Origin: Bacteroidales bacterium
Lineage (GTDB): Bacteria; Bacteroidota; Bacteroidia; Bacteroidales; UBA932
Length of the DNA: 61,560 nucleotides
Direction: 5' to 3'
Assembly (NCBI GenBank): GCA_016284265.1
Contig: JAEEOM010000039.1
Location: 1 to 61,560, forward strand
Shown here: piece after piece, positions 37,768-45,974 of the stretch
Position numbering within the stretch: the first letter of the stretch is position 1
How the letters are laid out: each line of letters starts with the position of its first letter
Program-made: the position numbers and the translations under genes
Notes under the pieces: generated by a model
Told to the model about the DNA's origin: nothing
The model's database searches: none
Seen by the model: only the letters and a program-made list of their open reading frames with translations

Positions 37768-40290
37768 ATGCACATCCGTTTCCAGCTCCGATGGCTTCTC
37801 GCAGCGCTGTTGTGCCTGCTGTCCGTTCTTCCGGCACGTGCCGACGGACCGGACGATGATTTCCGGATTACACTGACCGAGCTGCTTCCGGAACTCCGGA
37901 ACGCTTATCAGGATGCACTGGCTTCCGACTCTCTGCTGCTGGACAACAGTGTACGTCGCCAGGAACTGTCTGAAATCATCCGGGCTGCCGACGAAGTCAC
38001 CATCATGCTCTATACCCAGCAGCCTGAGTTTGCCTTCGATATGGCTTTCGCGCTGGAGAAAGTGTCTGATGTGTACGCTTCTTTCCACGATCAAGCCAGT
38101 CTGTCCGACAAGTACCTGATTGCCTCCCGCTCCGGCTTCCGCCGCTACTCCCTGCTGGGAGAGACGCTCCGCGACATGTATATGAGCCACCCGATGGATT
38201 CCCTGCTGGTGACGGATACCCTGCTGCAAGAGCTCGCGCCTCCGCCGCCCCTGCAGGAAGAGAATCCTGAAGAACAAGCCCTGCTCGACAGTTGCCTGTA
38301 TTACTCCGATGCGCTTGCGGCCATGTACGGCAGTTCCGTGCTGCTGGCGCTGCAGGACAGCATCGCCTACGCAGAGACCGAACGCCGGCTTAAGCAAGCC
38401 TATGAGTATGCCCAGGAGAACTACGCCCAGACGCAGCGGAACATCTTCATCGGCGGGAACGTCAATGTCGTCAGCATCGTCAAGAACTGGGACACTTTCA
38501 TTGATCGGGTTAAAAGTGACCTGAAAGCCCGTTTCCGGCCGGATGACACCGTCGAGGAAGCTGGTGTTTTGAGTGGCCGAAGCATTCCCCGCTATGCCCT
38601 CCTCTCCCTGATCGTCCTGTTGGCGTCCTTTCTGGTCGCCGGCGTCCTCACGATGCTGGCGTGCAAGTTTATCCGGAACGAGAACATCCGGGCGTTCCGG
38701 CCCATTCTGTCGGCCATTCTGGCTATCCTGCTGTTTGTCCTGACCATCCTGCTCGCCCGGGGTGAACCGGGCAATCCGTACTGGCGGATGGCGTATCGGT
38801 TGCTGAGCCAGTTCTTCTGGCTCACACTGGCCATTTTTGTCTCCCTTCTGATCCGGGTTCGCGGCTCCCAGGCCCGTGCTTCCCGAAATCTCTACATTCC
38901 CACCCTGTTGCTGGCCTTCCTGAACATCCTGCTTCGTGCCGTGTTCCTGCCGGCCAGCCTGGTGCCGCTCATCTTCCCGCCGGCCCTGCTTTTGTTCATC
39001 ATCTGGCAGACGGTGACGAATATCCGAAACCGTACGAAAATCAACCGGAACGATCTCCGGTATATGTGGATTTCCGTGGGTGTCATGGGTGCAGCGTGCG
39101 TGCTTTCTTTGTGCGGCTATTCCATGGTCGGCGTGCTCCTCTTCACCTTCTGGACCTTCCAGCTGGCCTTGCTGCACACCATCACCACGCTCTATTTCCT
39201 GATGAAGCGTTACTATGAGAACCGCGTGAGCCGGCGGAAAGCCCGCTTCCATGTGGAGAATCCGGCCCTTCCGCTGGAAGACAAAGACGCCTTCATCGAA
39301 GTTACCTGGATTTACGACCTGCTTCGGATGGTCATCGTCCCGATGGCCATCCTGCTGTCGTTCCTGGTGAGTCTCCAGCTCACTTCCCGGGCCTACCAAC
39401 TCTCCCTGACCGGGGCGGACTTCCTGCGCGCGCCTTTGTTCCAACGGCAAGGGTTCCAAAGTCTGACCCCGCTCAACATCCTGCTGGTCATCGCGCTCTT
39501 CTTCATCTTCCGCTACCTCATCTACCTGATTAAAGCGATGGCCCGGATTATCAAGCTCCGCAGCCTCATTGCGAAGAAGACTCCCGCCGAGCTGCCCCTC
39601 AAGGAATCGGACGTGAACCTGTCGTTGCCCAATGCACTCTTCACCCTGCTGGGTTGGCTGGTTTATCTGATTATCGTCTTTGTCATCCTTCACTTGCCGA
39701 CCAGAGCCATCACCACGATTACGACCGGTTTGGCCGCCGGTGTCGGTTTCGCCTTGAAGGATTTGATCAATAATTTCTTCTATGGCGTGCAACTGATGGC
39801 CGGGCGTATCCGCGTAGGCGACAAGATCGCCTGCGACGGCGTCCGTGGCATCGTCAAGCGGGTAAGCTACCAGACTACGCTGGTGGAGGAGGAGGACGGC
39901 TCCTACATCGCTTTCACCAACACGGAACTCTTCACCAAGAAGTTCCGGAACCTGAGCAGCGGCCGCAACTACGAGTTCCTCAAGATTCCGGTCGGCATCC
40001 GCTACGGGTCGGACATCGAGAAAGCTCGCAAAGTCATTTTGGAAGCACTCAAACCGCTGATGACGCAGGACAAGGCCGGCCACGACATTGTAGATCCCAC
40101 GTTCCCGATCGACGTCCGTTTCGACAGTTTCGGCGAGAGTTCCGTGAACCTGGTCGTGGCGCTCTATTCAACGGTGGAGACACACTATACTTTCCCTGCG
40201 CGTGCCAAGGAAGCCATTTACAATGCTTTCCGTGAGAACGGCATCGAGATTCCGTTCCCGCAGCAGGATGTCTATATCAAGACGGAATAA
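37768..40290 (+). CDS. MscS-family mechanosensitive channel
   Basis: The 840-residue protein has a signal peptide (ending PARA), a long helical periplasmic region (about 25-270), multiple membrane helices (about 275-620) and a C-terminal MscS core. That core includes GLAAGVGFALKDLINNFFYG, the pore-helix/β-domain stretch GDKIACDGVRGIVKRV and RNLSSGRNYEF. This is the large MscS subtype (like MscK or YbdG relatives) that releases solutes under hypo-osmotic stress. I start at the ATG at 37768; a TTG at 37762 is an alternative. Confidence 0.88.
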   Translation: MHIRFQLRWLLAALLCLLSVLPARADGPDDDFRITLTELLPELRNAYQDALASDSLLLDNSVRRQELSEIIRAADEVTIMLYTQQPEFAFDMAFALEKVSDVYASFHDQASLSDKYLIASRSGFRRYSLLGETLRDMYMSHPMDSLLVTDTLLQELAPPPPLQEENPEEQALLDSCLYYSDALAAMYGSSVLLALQDSIAYAETERRLKQAYEYAQENYAQTQRNIFIGGNVNVVSIVKNWDTFIDRVKSDLKARFRPDDTVEEAGVLSGRSIPRYALLSLIVLLASFLVAGVLTMLACKFIRNENIRAFRPILSAILAILLFVLTILLARGEPGNPYWRMAYRLLSQFFWLTLAIFVSLLIRVRGSQARASRNLYIPTLLLAFLNILLRAVFLPASLVPLIFPPALLLFIIWQTVTNIRNRTKINRNDLRYMWISVGVMGAACVLSLCGYSMVGVLLFTFWTFQLALLHTITTLYFLMKRYYENRVSRRKARFHVENPALPLEDKDAFIEVTWIYDLLRMVIVPMAILLSFLVSLQLTSRAYQLSLTGADFLRAPLFQRQGFQSLTPLNILLVIALFFIFRYLIYLIKAMARIIKLRSLIAKKTPAELPLKESDVNLSLPNALFTLLGWLVYLIIVFVILHLPTRAITTITTGLAAGVGFALKDLINNFFYGVQLMAGRIRVGDKIACDGVRGIVKRVSYQTTLVEEEDGSYIAFTNTELFTKKFRNLSSGRNYEFLKIPVGIRYGSDIEKARKVILEALKPLMTQDKAGHDIVDPTFPIDVRFDSFGESSVNLVVALYSTVETHYTFPARAKEAIYNAFRENGIEIPFPQQDVYIKTE

Positions 40291-40296
40291 GCTGTT

Positions 40297-40956
40297 CTAC
40301 CACGCTTGCAGTTGCCGACGCACGGCTTCCCGGTAGAAAGTCCGTCGTTGCTCCTGGGTGATCCGGTAACGGACAAGCCGGGTATCGGCGGAAAGGCCGT
40401 CGTCGAGATTGCACGCAAACAAGTCGTTCACATCGGCCAGGTAGAGTTGATTGTAGCGCTGGTCCTGGTATTTCTGCAGTTGCAGCGCATAGTTCATCGT
40501 CTTGAAGGCGTCGCCTTCGCCCAGGTCGTCCTTGCTGAAAATGAAGAGTCCCATCTGTTCGAACCGGCCGTAGAATCCGTTGCCCACTTTGGCGATCTTG
40601 CTTTCCAGGATCCGGCGCAGGGGAAGGGCCATCTGCCAGTATTCCAACTCCCGGGAGCCGATGAATCTGCCGCCCCGCAGACCAAATGCATAGCCGGATT
40701 CCAGGATTTCGTCGAGTTCGTCGCTGTCCGGGCCGGACTTTGTGATGCCGGCCAGATTTTTCAGGAGTGCTTCGCCACTCTTCTTGTTCTCATCCATGGC
40801 CCGTGTGACCTCGATGCCCACGGAATGGCCGTCCGGTGACTGCAGGTCCGGCCGGTCGCGGTTCACGAGTTCCCCGTACACACCGCCCAGCAGTGCTGTG
40901 AGTGCAATCTGGGCATATTGTTCAAAAAAGCAGGTATCGTACTTGCGCGGGGGCAT
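40297..40956 (-). CDS. Uncharacterised protein, possible nuclease-like fold
   Basis: I do not recognise the family. The 219-residue protein has no signal peptide or membrane helix. A stretch near residue 35 (DRPDLQSPDGHSVGIEVTRA) has the D-x(n)-ExT look of PD-(D/E)xK nucleases, but this is weak evidence. It is the last gene of the minus-strand operon 45470-40297, 11 bp after glsB, and converges on the MscS gene with six bases between. Its role may relate to the lipid genes or it may be a passenger. Confidence 0.6.
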   Translation of the reverse strand: MPPRKYDTCFFEQYAQIALTALLGGVYGELVNRDRPDLQSPDGHSVGIEVTRAMDENKKSGEALLKNLAGITKSGPDSDELDEILESGYAFGLRGGRFIGSRELEYWQMALPLRRILESKIAKVGNGFYGRFEQMGLFIFSKDDLGEGDAFKTMNYALQLQKYQDQRYNQLYLADVNDLFACNLDDGLSADTRLVRYRITQEQRRTFYREAVRRQLQAW

Positions 40957-40967
40957 GGACTCCTGGG

Positions 40968-41969
40968 TCAGTGTTTCTTGAGGAGATGGCGCAAGCGGTT
41001 GCGGAGCTCCTCGAAATTGGGGAGCGTGATGTGGCGGCGGGTCTTTTCGGGATGGATCTCGTCGAATTTGATCAGGATACCGGCTTCGATCACGTCGCCG
41101 AACTCGTCGTTGATGCCCGCGCCGAACGACTTCATGGTCGGGGAGAGATTCATGTACGTGTTTACCAGCGGTGGGATGTTGACGCCCATCTTCTGGATTT
41201 CGTGCTTGAGGATCTTGTAGTCTTCCCGGAAATCGTCTTCCGTGAACAGGGCCTCGAAACGCTTGGACAGTTTGAGGCGGACCGGCTTCTTGGGAATCAC
41301 CATGCGGTCGATGCGGCTTCGCAGCGCGTTCTGTTTGATGCCGAAGTGTTTTTTGAGGAAGAAAAGCAGCATCTGGAGTCCCTCTTCGGGGAAGGAGGGA
41401 TAGATGGTCATCTTGCCGAAGAAATACTCCATCCGCCCCTTGTAGAGCAGGATCAGGCCACCCAGCCCGTCGAAGAGGTTGTCGAGCGAATAAAGGCTCT
41501 TCATGCCGTGCTCCGAACTCTGGTATTCGGGACGGATAAAGGAGCGGCTCAGTTCAATCGTCTTGAGGAAAGCCCCGTGCAGGTAACGCTTCGTGAAGCG
41601 GAACAGGTGCGAAGACGGCATGATGGGCTGCCCGAACCGGTCGTACATCACATCATCGCACAGCACGTAGCGGTACCCGCCGATGATGCACTCGGCTTCC
41701 GGATCCCAGAGGACGAGCTGCTTGTACTTGAAAGCGCCGTCCAGGTCGAAGGCGTCCAGGTCCACGGTCCTGCCGGTGCCGCCACCACCGGCGCGGAAGG
41801 CGATCTCCCGGAGCCGGCCGATCTCGCGCAGTACGTTGGGCGCGCATTGGTTGTCCACGATATAGAGCTTGTTGCCCGCATGATTGGTGTCGCGCAGGAA
41901 CCGTTCCTGCGTCAGTTCAGCCTTGAGCAGCTCCTTGTCCACCGGAGCGATGATCTCTTCCTGTTTCAT
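40968..41969 (-). CDS. glsB: Glycine-lipid N-acyltransferase (OlsB/GlsB-like)
   Basis: The 333-residue protein belongs to the GNAT-like hemolysin/OlsB family. In Bacteroides thetaiotaomicron GlsB transfers a 3-hydroxyacyl chain to the amino group of glycine. The pattern ECIIGGYRYVLC, then ELSRSFIRPEYQSS, then GLGGLILLYKG matches that family. The next gene upstream encodes the O-acyltransferase GlsA, 3 bp away. The amino-acid substrate (glycine, serine or ornithine) cannot be told from sequence alone. Confidence 0.85.
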   Translation of the reverse strand: MKQEEIIAPVDKELLKAELTQERFLRDTNHAGNKLYIVDNQCAPNVLREIGRLREIAFRAGGGGTGRTVDLDAFDLDGAFKYKQLVLWDPEAECIIGGYRYVLCDDVMYDRFGQPIMPSSHLFRFTKRYLHGAFLKTIELSRSFIRPEYQSSEHGMKSLYSLDNLFDGLGGLILLYKGRMEYFFGKMTIYPSFPEEGLQMLLFFLKKHFGIKQNALRSRIDRMVIPKKPVRLKLSKRFEALFTEDDFREDYKILKHEIQKMGVNIPPLVNTYMNLSPTMKSFGAGINDEFGDVIEAGILIKFDEIHPEKTRRHITLPNFEELRNRLRHLLKKH

Positions 41970-41972
41970 GGG

Positions 41973-42791
41973 TTAATCCTCCTTTTTCAGTTCATAGACT
42001 TTTTCCCGGACCCATGCGGCCCAGTCGGCGTCCCGCTTCTCCGCAGTGAAGGTCTGCCAGGGAATCGGCTTGCCGAAGACCAGCCGATACGATTTGTGCT
42101 GGCACTTGTAAAGTTCGTCCGGCAGGGTCAGCATGGCGATGTTGAGCTTGAGCTTCAATAGGTTCCGCAGCTTGTCGAGTCGGTAGAACCGCTTCGAGTT
42201 CTGGCCGCTGAACCACATGGGAATCACGTCGCGCTGTGACATCCGGCTCTTGGTGATGAAGGTCTTCTTCCAGGGAAGGTCCTGCACGACACCGTCGATT
42301 TTGCGTGAGCACAGGCCAGCCGGGAAAATGATGACCTGACGGTCGGAATTGAAGGCATTGTTGATCAAGCCCACCAGGTCGGCGCTCTGCCCGCCCATCT
42401 TGTTGACGGGGATGGTGTATTCGGCGATTGGCTTGATGGCCATCAGGAAGTCGTTGGCGGGAACCACGATGTTGCCGTTGTATTTCCGGCCGATCGTGCC
42501 GATGATGCTCATTGCGTCGATGGCGCCTAGCGGATGATTGCCCGCAAAGGTGAAGCGACCTGTGTCGGGCAGGTTTTCCAGCCCTTCCACGGTGAGGTGG
42601 ACGTCGTAGTAATCCAGCGATTTCTCGGCGAATTCCACGCCGAGGTACCCCTTGCTCAGGTATCCGTTGAGATGGTCCTGGTGGATGAAGCGTTTCAGCC
42701 AGTTCAGAACGAACTGGGGCACTTTCTTTTCGCCGAATCGGCTCTTGACGATCTGGTCGAGATCGAGGATGACGGTTTCGTTGACGGGCAT
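41973..42791 (-). CDS. glsA: Glycine-lipid O-acyltransferase (OlsA/GlsA-like)
   Basis: The 272-residue protein is a PlsC-superfamily acyltransferase. The HX4D motif is in AGNHPLGAIDA near residue 94, and the IIFPAGLCSRK stretch is typical of the GlsA/hemolysin type. It would add a second acyl chain to the hydroxyl of the N-acyl amino acid made by GlsB. It lies 4 bp after the GH3 gene and 3 bp before glsB, so the three are almost certainly co-translated. Confidence 0.86.
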   Translation of the reverse strand: MPVNETVILDLDQIVKSRFGEKKVPQFVLNWLKRFIHQDHLNGYLSKGYLGVEFAEKSLDYYDVHLTVEGLENLPDTGRFTFAGNHPLGAIDAMSIIGTIGRKYNGNIVVPANDFLMAIKPIAEYTIPVNKMGGQSADLVGLINNAFNSDRQVIIFPAGLCSRKIDGVVQDLPWKKTFITKSRMSQRDVIPMWFSGQNSKRFYRLDKLRNLLKLKLNIAMLTLPDELYKCQHKSYRLVFGKPIPWQTFTAEKRDADWAAWVREKVYELKKED

Positions 42792-42795
42792 AGGC

Positions 42796-44316
42796 TTAGG
42801 TTTCGGAAGGGTGGTTCAGTTGGAGGAGCGGGTCGATGTGTTCGCGGCTGTTGCTCAGACGCGGCACCTTGTGCTGGCCGCCCAGTTTGCCGCGCTGCTT
42901 CAACCAGGCGCTGAAGAGTCCCGGACGGGCAACCACAACTTCGAGCGGCTGGAGTGTGATGTCCTTGAAACGCTTGGCTTCGTAATCGCTGTTGATTTCC
43001 TGGAGGTGCCGGTCAAGCGTGGCGGCGAACTGCGCCAGGTCGGCGGGTGGCCGTGCGAATTCGATGAGCCACTGGTGGCGGCAGTGACCCTTGTCGTCCA
43101 TGAAGACGGGAGCCGCGGTGTATTCCAGCACTTCGGCGCCGGTCTCCCGACAGGTGCGCGCAAGGCCCTGCTCAGCATTATCGACGATCAACTCCTCGCC
43201 GAAGGCGTTGATGAAATGCTTCGTCCGGCCCGTGATGACGAACTTATAGGGATTCTTCGAAGTGAAGCGCACTGTGTCGCCGAGGATGTAGCGCCACAGG
43301 CCGCAGCAGGTAGAGATGACCATGGCATAGTTGCGGCCGGTCTCCACGCCCCAGACGGGAATGATTGTCGGATTCCGCCGGCCGAACTCCTCCATGGGAA
43401 TGAATTCGTAGAAGATATCGTAATCGAGCATCAGGCGCATTGCCGGATCGGCCGGGTCGTCCTGAATGCCGAAGAAGCCTTCGCTGGCGTTGTAGGTCTC
43501 CATATAGTGCATCTTGGGCGATGCAATCAGCCGTTCGTACTGTTTGCGGTAGGGCGTGAAGGCTACACCGCCGTGGAAGAAGACCTCCAACTCGGGCCAG
43601 ACTTCGTCAATCCGGCTCTTCCCGGAAATCTCCAGTACCCGGTCGAGCACCGAGAGCATCCAGGAAGGAACGCCGCTGATGTTGGTCACGTTCTCCTGGA
43701 ACGTTTCCCGGGCGATCCGGTCGCGCTTTTCCTCGAAATCAGAGAGCAGTGCCGTTTCTTTCTTCGGCACGCGGACCAGATTGGCCAGCGGATTGATGTT
43801 CTCGATAAGGATGGCGCTCAGGTCGCCGACCAGCGAATCTTTCAGATTATAGTTCGGAGCGTGGCTGCCGCCCAGGATCAGGGCCTTGCCGTCGAAAAGC
43901 CGGCTCTCCGGATGGTTGGCCAGATAGAAGGCTACGGAATCGTAACCACCCTGGAAATGAGCTTTCTGCAGTCCGTCCGGACTGACGGGGATGAATTTGG
44001 ATTTGTCGTTGGTCGTCCCCGAGGACTTGGCGTACCACTTGACTTTGCCGGGCCAGAGAACATCGCTCTCTCCGTGGCGCATCCGGTCGATGGACTCCTT
44101 CAGTTCTTCGTAGGTATTGACAGGCACAGAGTCGGCGAAATCTTCATAGCTGCGGACGGCCGCGAAGGCATGGGTGCGGCCGTACTCGGTATCTTTGGCT
44201 TTATGGGTCAGCCAGCGGATGACCTCCCGCTGGGCGGCATCGCCGTTGTGCGCCTGCCGGGCCAGCTCCCGCTGGCGGGGTTCGAAAGTCAGTCGGGCAA
44301 GGGTAGTCAGACTCAT
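42796..44316 (-). CDS. GH3-family acyl-adenylating protein
   Basis: The 506-residue protein matches the GH3 auxin-responsive family, members of the firefly-luciferase superfamily that adenylate acyl acids and often join them to amino acids. Visible features are the P-loop-like YAKSSGTTNDKSKFIPVS, the GGVAFTPYRKQYE stretch, YNASEGFFGIQ and KHFINAFGEELIVDNAEQGL. The length is near the family norm (about 500-550). It lies between a DUF3108 protein and GlsA/GlsB in one tight operon. Plant GH3 enzymes make amide conjugates; the bacterial substrate is not known. Confidence 0.85.
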   Translation of the reverse strand: MSLTTLARLTFEPRQRELARQAHNGDAAQREVIRWLTHKAKDTEYGRTHAFAAVRSYEDFADSVPVNTYEELKESIDRMRHGESDVLWPGKVKWYAKSSGTTNDKSKFIPVSPDGLQKAHFQGGYDSVAFYLANHPESRLFDGKALILGGSHAPNYNLKDSLVGDLSAILIENINPLANLVRVPKKETALLSDFEEKRDRIARETFQENVTNISGVPSWMLSVLDRVLEISGKSRIDEVWPELEVFFHGGVAFTPYRKQYERLIASPKMHYMETYNASEGFFGIQDDPADPAMRLMLDYDIFYEFIPMEEFGRRNPTIIPVWGVETGRNYAMVISTCCGLWRYILGDTVRFTSKNPYKFVITGRTKHFINAFGEELIVDNAEQGLARTCRETGAEVLEYTAAPVFMDDKGHCRHQWLIEFARPPADLAQFAATLDRHLQEINSDYEAKRFKDITLQPLEVVVARPGLFSAWLKQRGKLGGQHKVPRLSNSREHIDPLLQLNHPSET

Positions 44317-44330
44317 GGTTCTCTCATTTT

Positions 44331-45035
44331 TTATCGAAGGGTTCCCCGGATGGTTCCGACGGAGAGGCTGATGGCGAATTTCAGCGGGGTGCGGCGGGCG
44401 TCGTCGGTAAGGGTCAGGCTGAGTGCGTCCTTGCCTTCCTGGGAAAGGGTCACTTCGATGACCGGGGTCTGTTTCCCGTTGAAACGGATGGTTTTTTTCG
44501 TGCAGGAAGCGATGGTCACGGGGAGCGCATCGTGGTCAAGCAGCAGGGCGTTGCTGCCGACAGCGGGCGTCCCGTGGCTATAGTCCAAGGTGCGGAGCCA
44601 CCAGATCATGCCCAGCATGTCGCGTACTGCGCCCGGCCAGTTGAGGTCCTGGTTGCGGGGCGGCCGGCTGCTCTTGGTCACGTTCATGTGGACCTTGCCG
44701 GGCGCGGACCAGGTATAGGAGCCTTTGGCCCAGTACTTCTTTTCGGTCTGGCTGCGGGTGGCGGACACCGGAGTCACCCCGGCATCCTGGCGGAACGTGG
44801 AGCCATAGGTGCAGTCGAGGGTGTAGAGCCCCGCGACGGAGGCTTTGAGCGCGGCGTCCACATGATAGTTCTCCCCGGCGGTCGCGCCCCGGAAGGTCAT
44901 CGTCCCGATGTTGCCGGGAAACAGATTGTGGCGGATGCCGTAGTCCAGGTTTTCGTTGACGAACGAAAAAGACTGGGCGTCCAGGCAGGGGGCCAGCGCC
45001 AGCAGCAGGGAAAGAGATAGAAGGATTCTTTTCAT
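44331..45035 (-). CDS. DUF3108-type secreted protein
   Basis: The 234-residue protein has a signal peptide (MKRILLSLSLLLALAPCLDA). The remainder fits the DUF3108 β-rich family: NENLDYGIRHNLFPGNIGTM at the start and a long RSQTEKKYW middle part. Members are envelope proteins of unknown function, often near lipid or polysaccharide genes. It is 14 bp before the GH3 gene and 18 bp after the repeat-protein gene. Confidence 0.7.
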   Translation of the reverse strand: MKRILLSLSLLLALAPCLDAQSFSFVNENLDYGIRHNLFPGNIGTMTFRGATAGENYHVDAALKASVAGLYTLDCTYGSTFRQDAGVTPVSATRSQTEKKYWAKGSYTWSAPGKVHMNVTKSSRPPRNQDLNWPGAVRDMLGMIWWLRTLDYSHGTPAVGSNALLLDHDALPVTIASCTKKTIRFNGKQTPVIEVTLSQEGKDALSLTLTDDARRTPLKFAISLSVGTIRGTLR

Positions 45036-45053
45036 GATACAGAAGACGCGATG

Positions 45054-45470
45054 CTATTTCTGGAAGAAATAAAACCAGGCCACCCACGCTTGCTTGAGGC
45101 CGGAATCGGCATGGCCGATGGTGCGGTAGGAGTCGTCCTGGACGGTGCCGTCACTCTTGATGTGTCCGATGGTACGGTAGGAACCGTCCTGAACGGTGCC
45201 GTCGCTTTTGATGTGTCCGATGGTGCGGTAGGAACCGTCCTGGACGGTACCGTCGCTCTTGATGTATCCGACGGTGCGGTAGGAGCCGTCCTGGACGGTG
45301 CCGTCGCTTTTGATATGGCCGATGGTACGGTAGGAGCCGTCCTGAATGGTACCGTCACTCTTGAGATAGCCGACGGTACTGTAATTGCCGTTCTGGAGCC
45401 GCTGGGCACAGGCTTCGCCGCCCGTCAGCAGGGCGGCCAGGGCCAGCAGGAGAAAGAAGAAACGTTTCAT
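45054..45470 (-). CDS. Secreted 17-residue tandem-repeat protein
   Basis: The 138-residue protein has a signal peptide (about 22 residues, ending EACAQ), then five 17-residue repeats (residues 28-112) of consensus GSYRTIGHIKSDGTVQD and a partial sixth copy. It ends in an aromatic tail (AWVAWFYFFQK). The repeat looks like a β-hairpin or solenoid unit. I know of no function. It is the first gene of the operon that continues into DUF3108, GH3, GlsA and GlsB. Confidence 0.75.
   Translation of the reverse strand: MKRFFFLLLALAALLTGGEACAQRLQNGNYSTVGYLKSDGTIQDGSYRTIGHIKSDGTVQDGSYRTVGYIKSDGTVQDGSYRTIGHIKSDGTVQDGSYRTIGHIKSDGTVQDDSYRTIGHADSGLKQAWVAWFYFFQK
45135..45389 (-). repeat. 51-bp coding tandem repeat, five units
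   Basis: Five units of 51 bp encode residues 28-112 of the repeat protein. They are highly similar at the DNA level, implying recent expansion or slippage. The period equals that of the non-coding repeat at 192-377, but the sequences are unrelated. Confidence 0.9.
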
Positions 45471-45498
45471 TCGTCAAAAGATTTACAGCCTTCCCATA

Positions 45499-45506
45499 CA
45501 AAAATA
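45499..45506 (-). promoter_or_regulatory. -7 box (TATTTTTG) for the GH3/Gls operon
   Basis: Minus strand match to TAnnTTTG, 28 nt before the start of the repeat-protein gene. It pairs divergently with a plus-strand box at 45520. Confidence 0.5.
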
Positions 45507-45519
45507 GTGAAACATTCGT

Positions 45520-45527
45520 TAAATTTG
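45520..45527 (+). promoter_or_regulatory. -7 box (TAAATTTG) for the kinase-AAA+ operon
   Basis: Exact TAnnTTTG, 21 nt before the ATG at 45549. Confidence 0.5.
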
Positions 45528-45548
45528 GGAAAAAATTGTTCGACGCCC

Positions 45549-45974
45549 ATGATTCTTTCTGCATCCTACGATGAAATCGCCCGGCTGGTCCGCGAAAAAA
45601 GCGGGCAGAATATCTGCCTCCAGTACAAAAGTGCCGATACGCTGACCGTCTCGTATGAAGCCTCGATCCCCATCCCGGTCCTCAATCGTCCGCTTACCCA
45701 TACGGTATCGGCTGACGTGCAGTTGGTGGGCCTCAATCTTCCCCATGTCGTATTGCTGTTCGACGCCGGAAGGGCTGGAAACATGGCGATGGACCTGGCT
45801 TACCGGACGTTGCTCGGAAAGATGCCTCCCGGGCTGGTCGAACAGTTCTCGGACGGCCGTGCCGAGCTCAACCTGGCCGCGGTCCCGAAGCTCAAGGCGG
45901 TCTTCGAGCGCCTGAAGGTCAACAGTCTGTCGTTTTACAGCAAGTCGATCAGCCTCGACGCCGAATTCAAATGA
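45549..45974 (+). CDS. Uncharacterised 141-residue protein
   Basis: I do not recognise this family. The protein has no signal peptide or hydrophobic helix and alternates short strands and helices (MILSASYDEIARLVREKSGQ at the start, a β-rich middle, and AVPKLKAVFERLKV near the end). Its stop overlaps the start of the kinase-AAA+ gene (ATGA), which suggests translational coupling. It is therefore a candidate partner or substrate of that protein. Confidence 0.75.
   Translation: MILSASYDEIARLVREKSGQNICLQYKSADTLTVSYEASIPIPVLNRPLTHTVSADVQLVGLNLPHVVLLFDAGRAGNMAMDLAYRTLLGKMPPGLVEQFSDGRAELNLAAVPKLKAVFERLKVNSLSFYSKSISLDAEFK

Noticed and set aside
37735-40083. Long open frame (782 codons) on the minus strand
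   Set aside because: Antisense shadow of the MscS channel gene, with no signal, motif or start context.
45135-45389. Common origin of the two 51-bp repeats in the window
   Set aside because: The period matches that of 192-377, but the sequences and encoded motifs are unrelated, so the shared length is probably coincidence.
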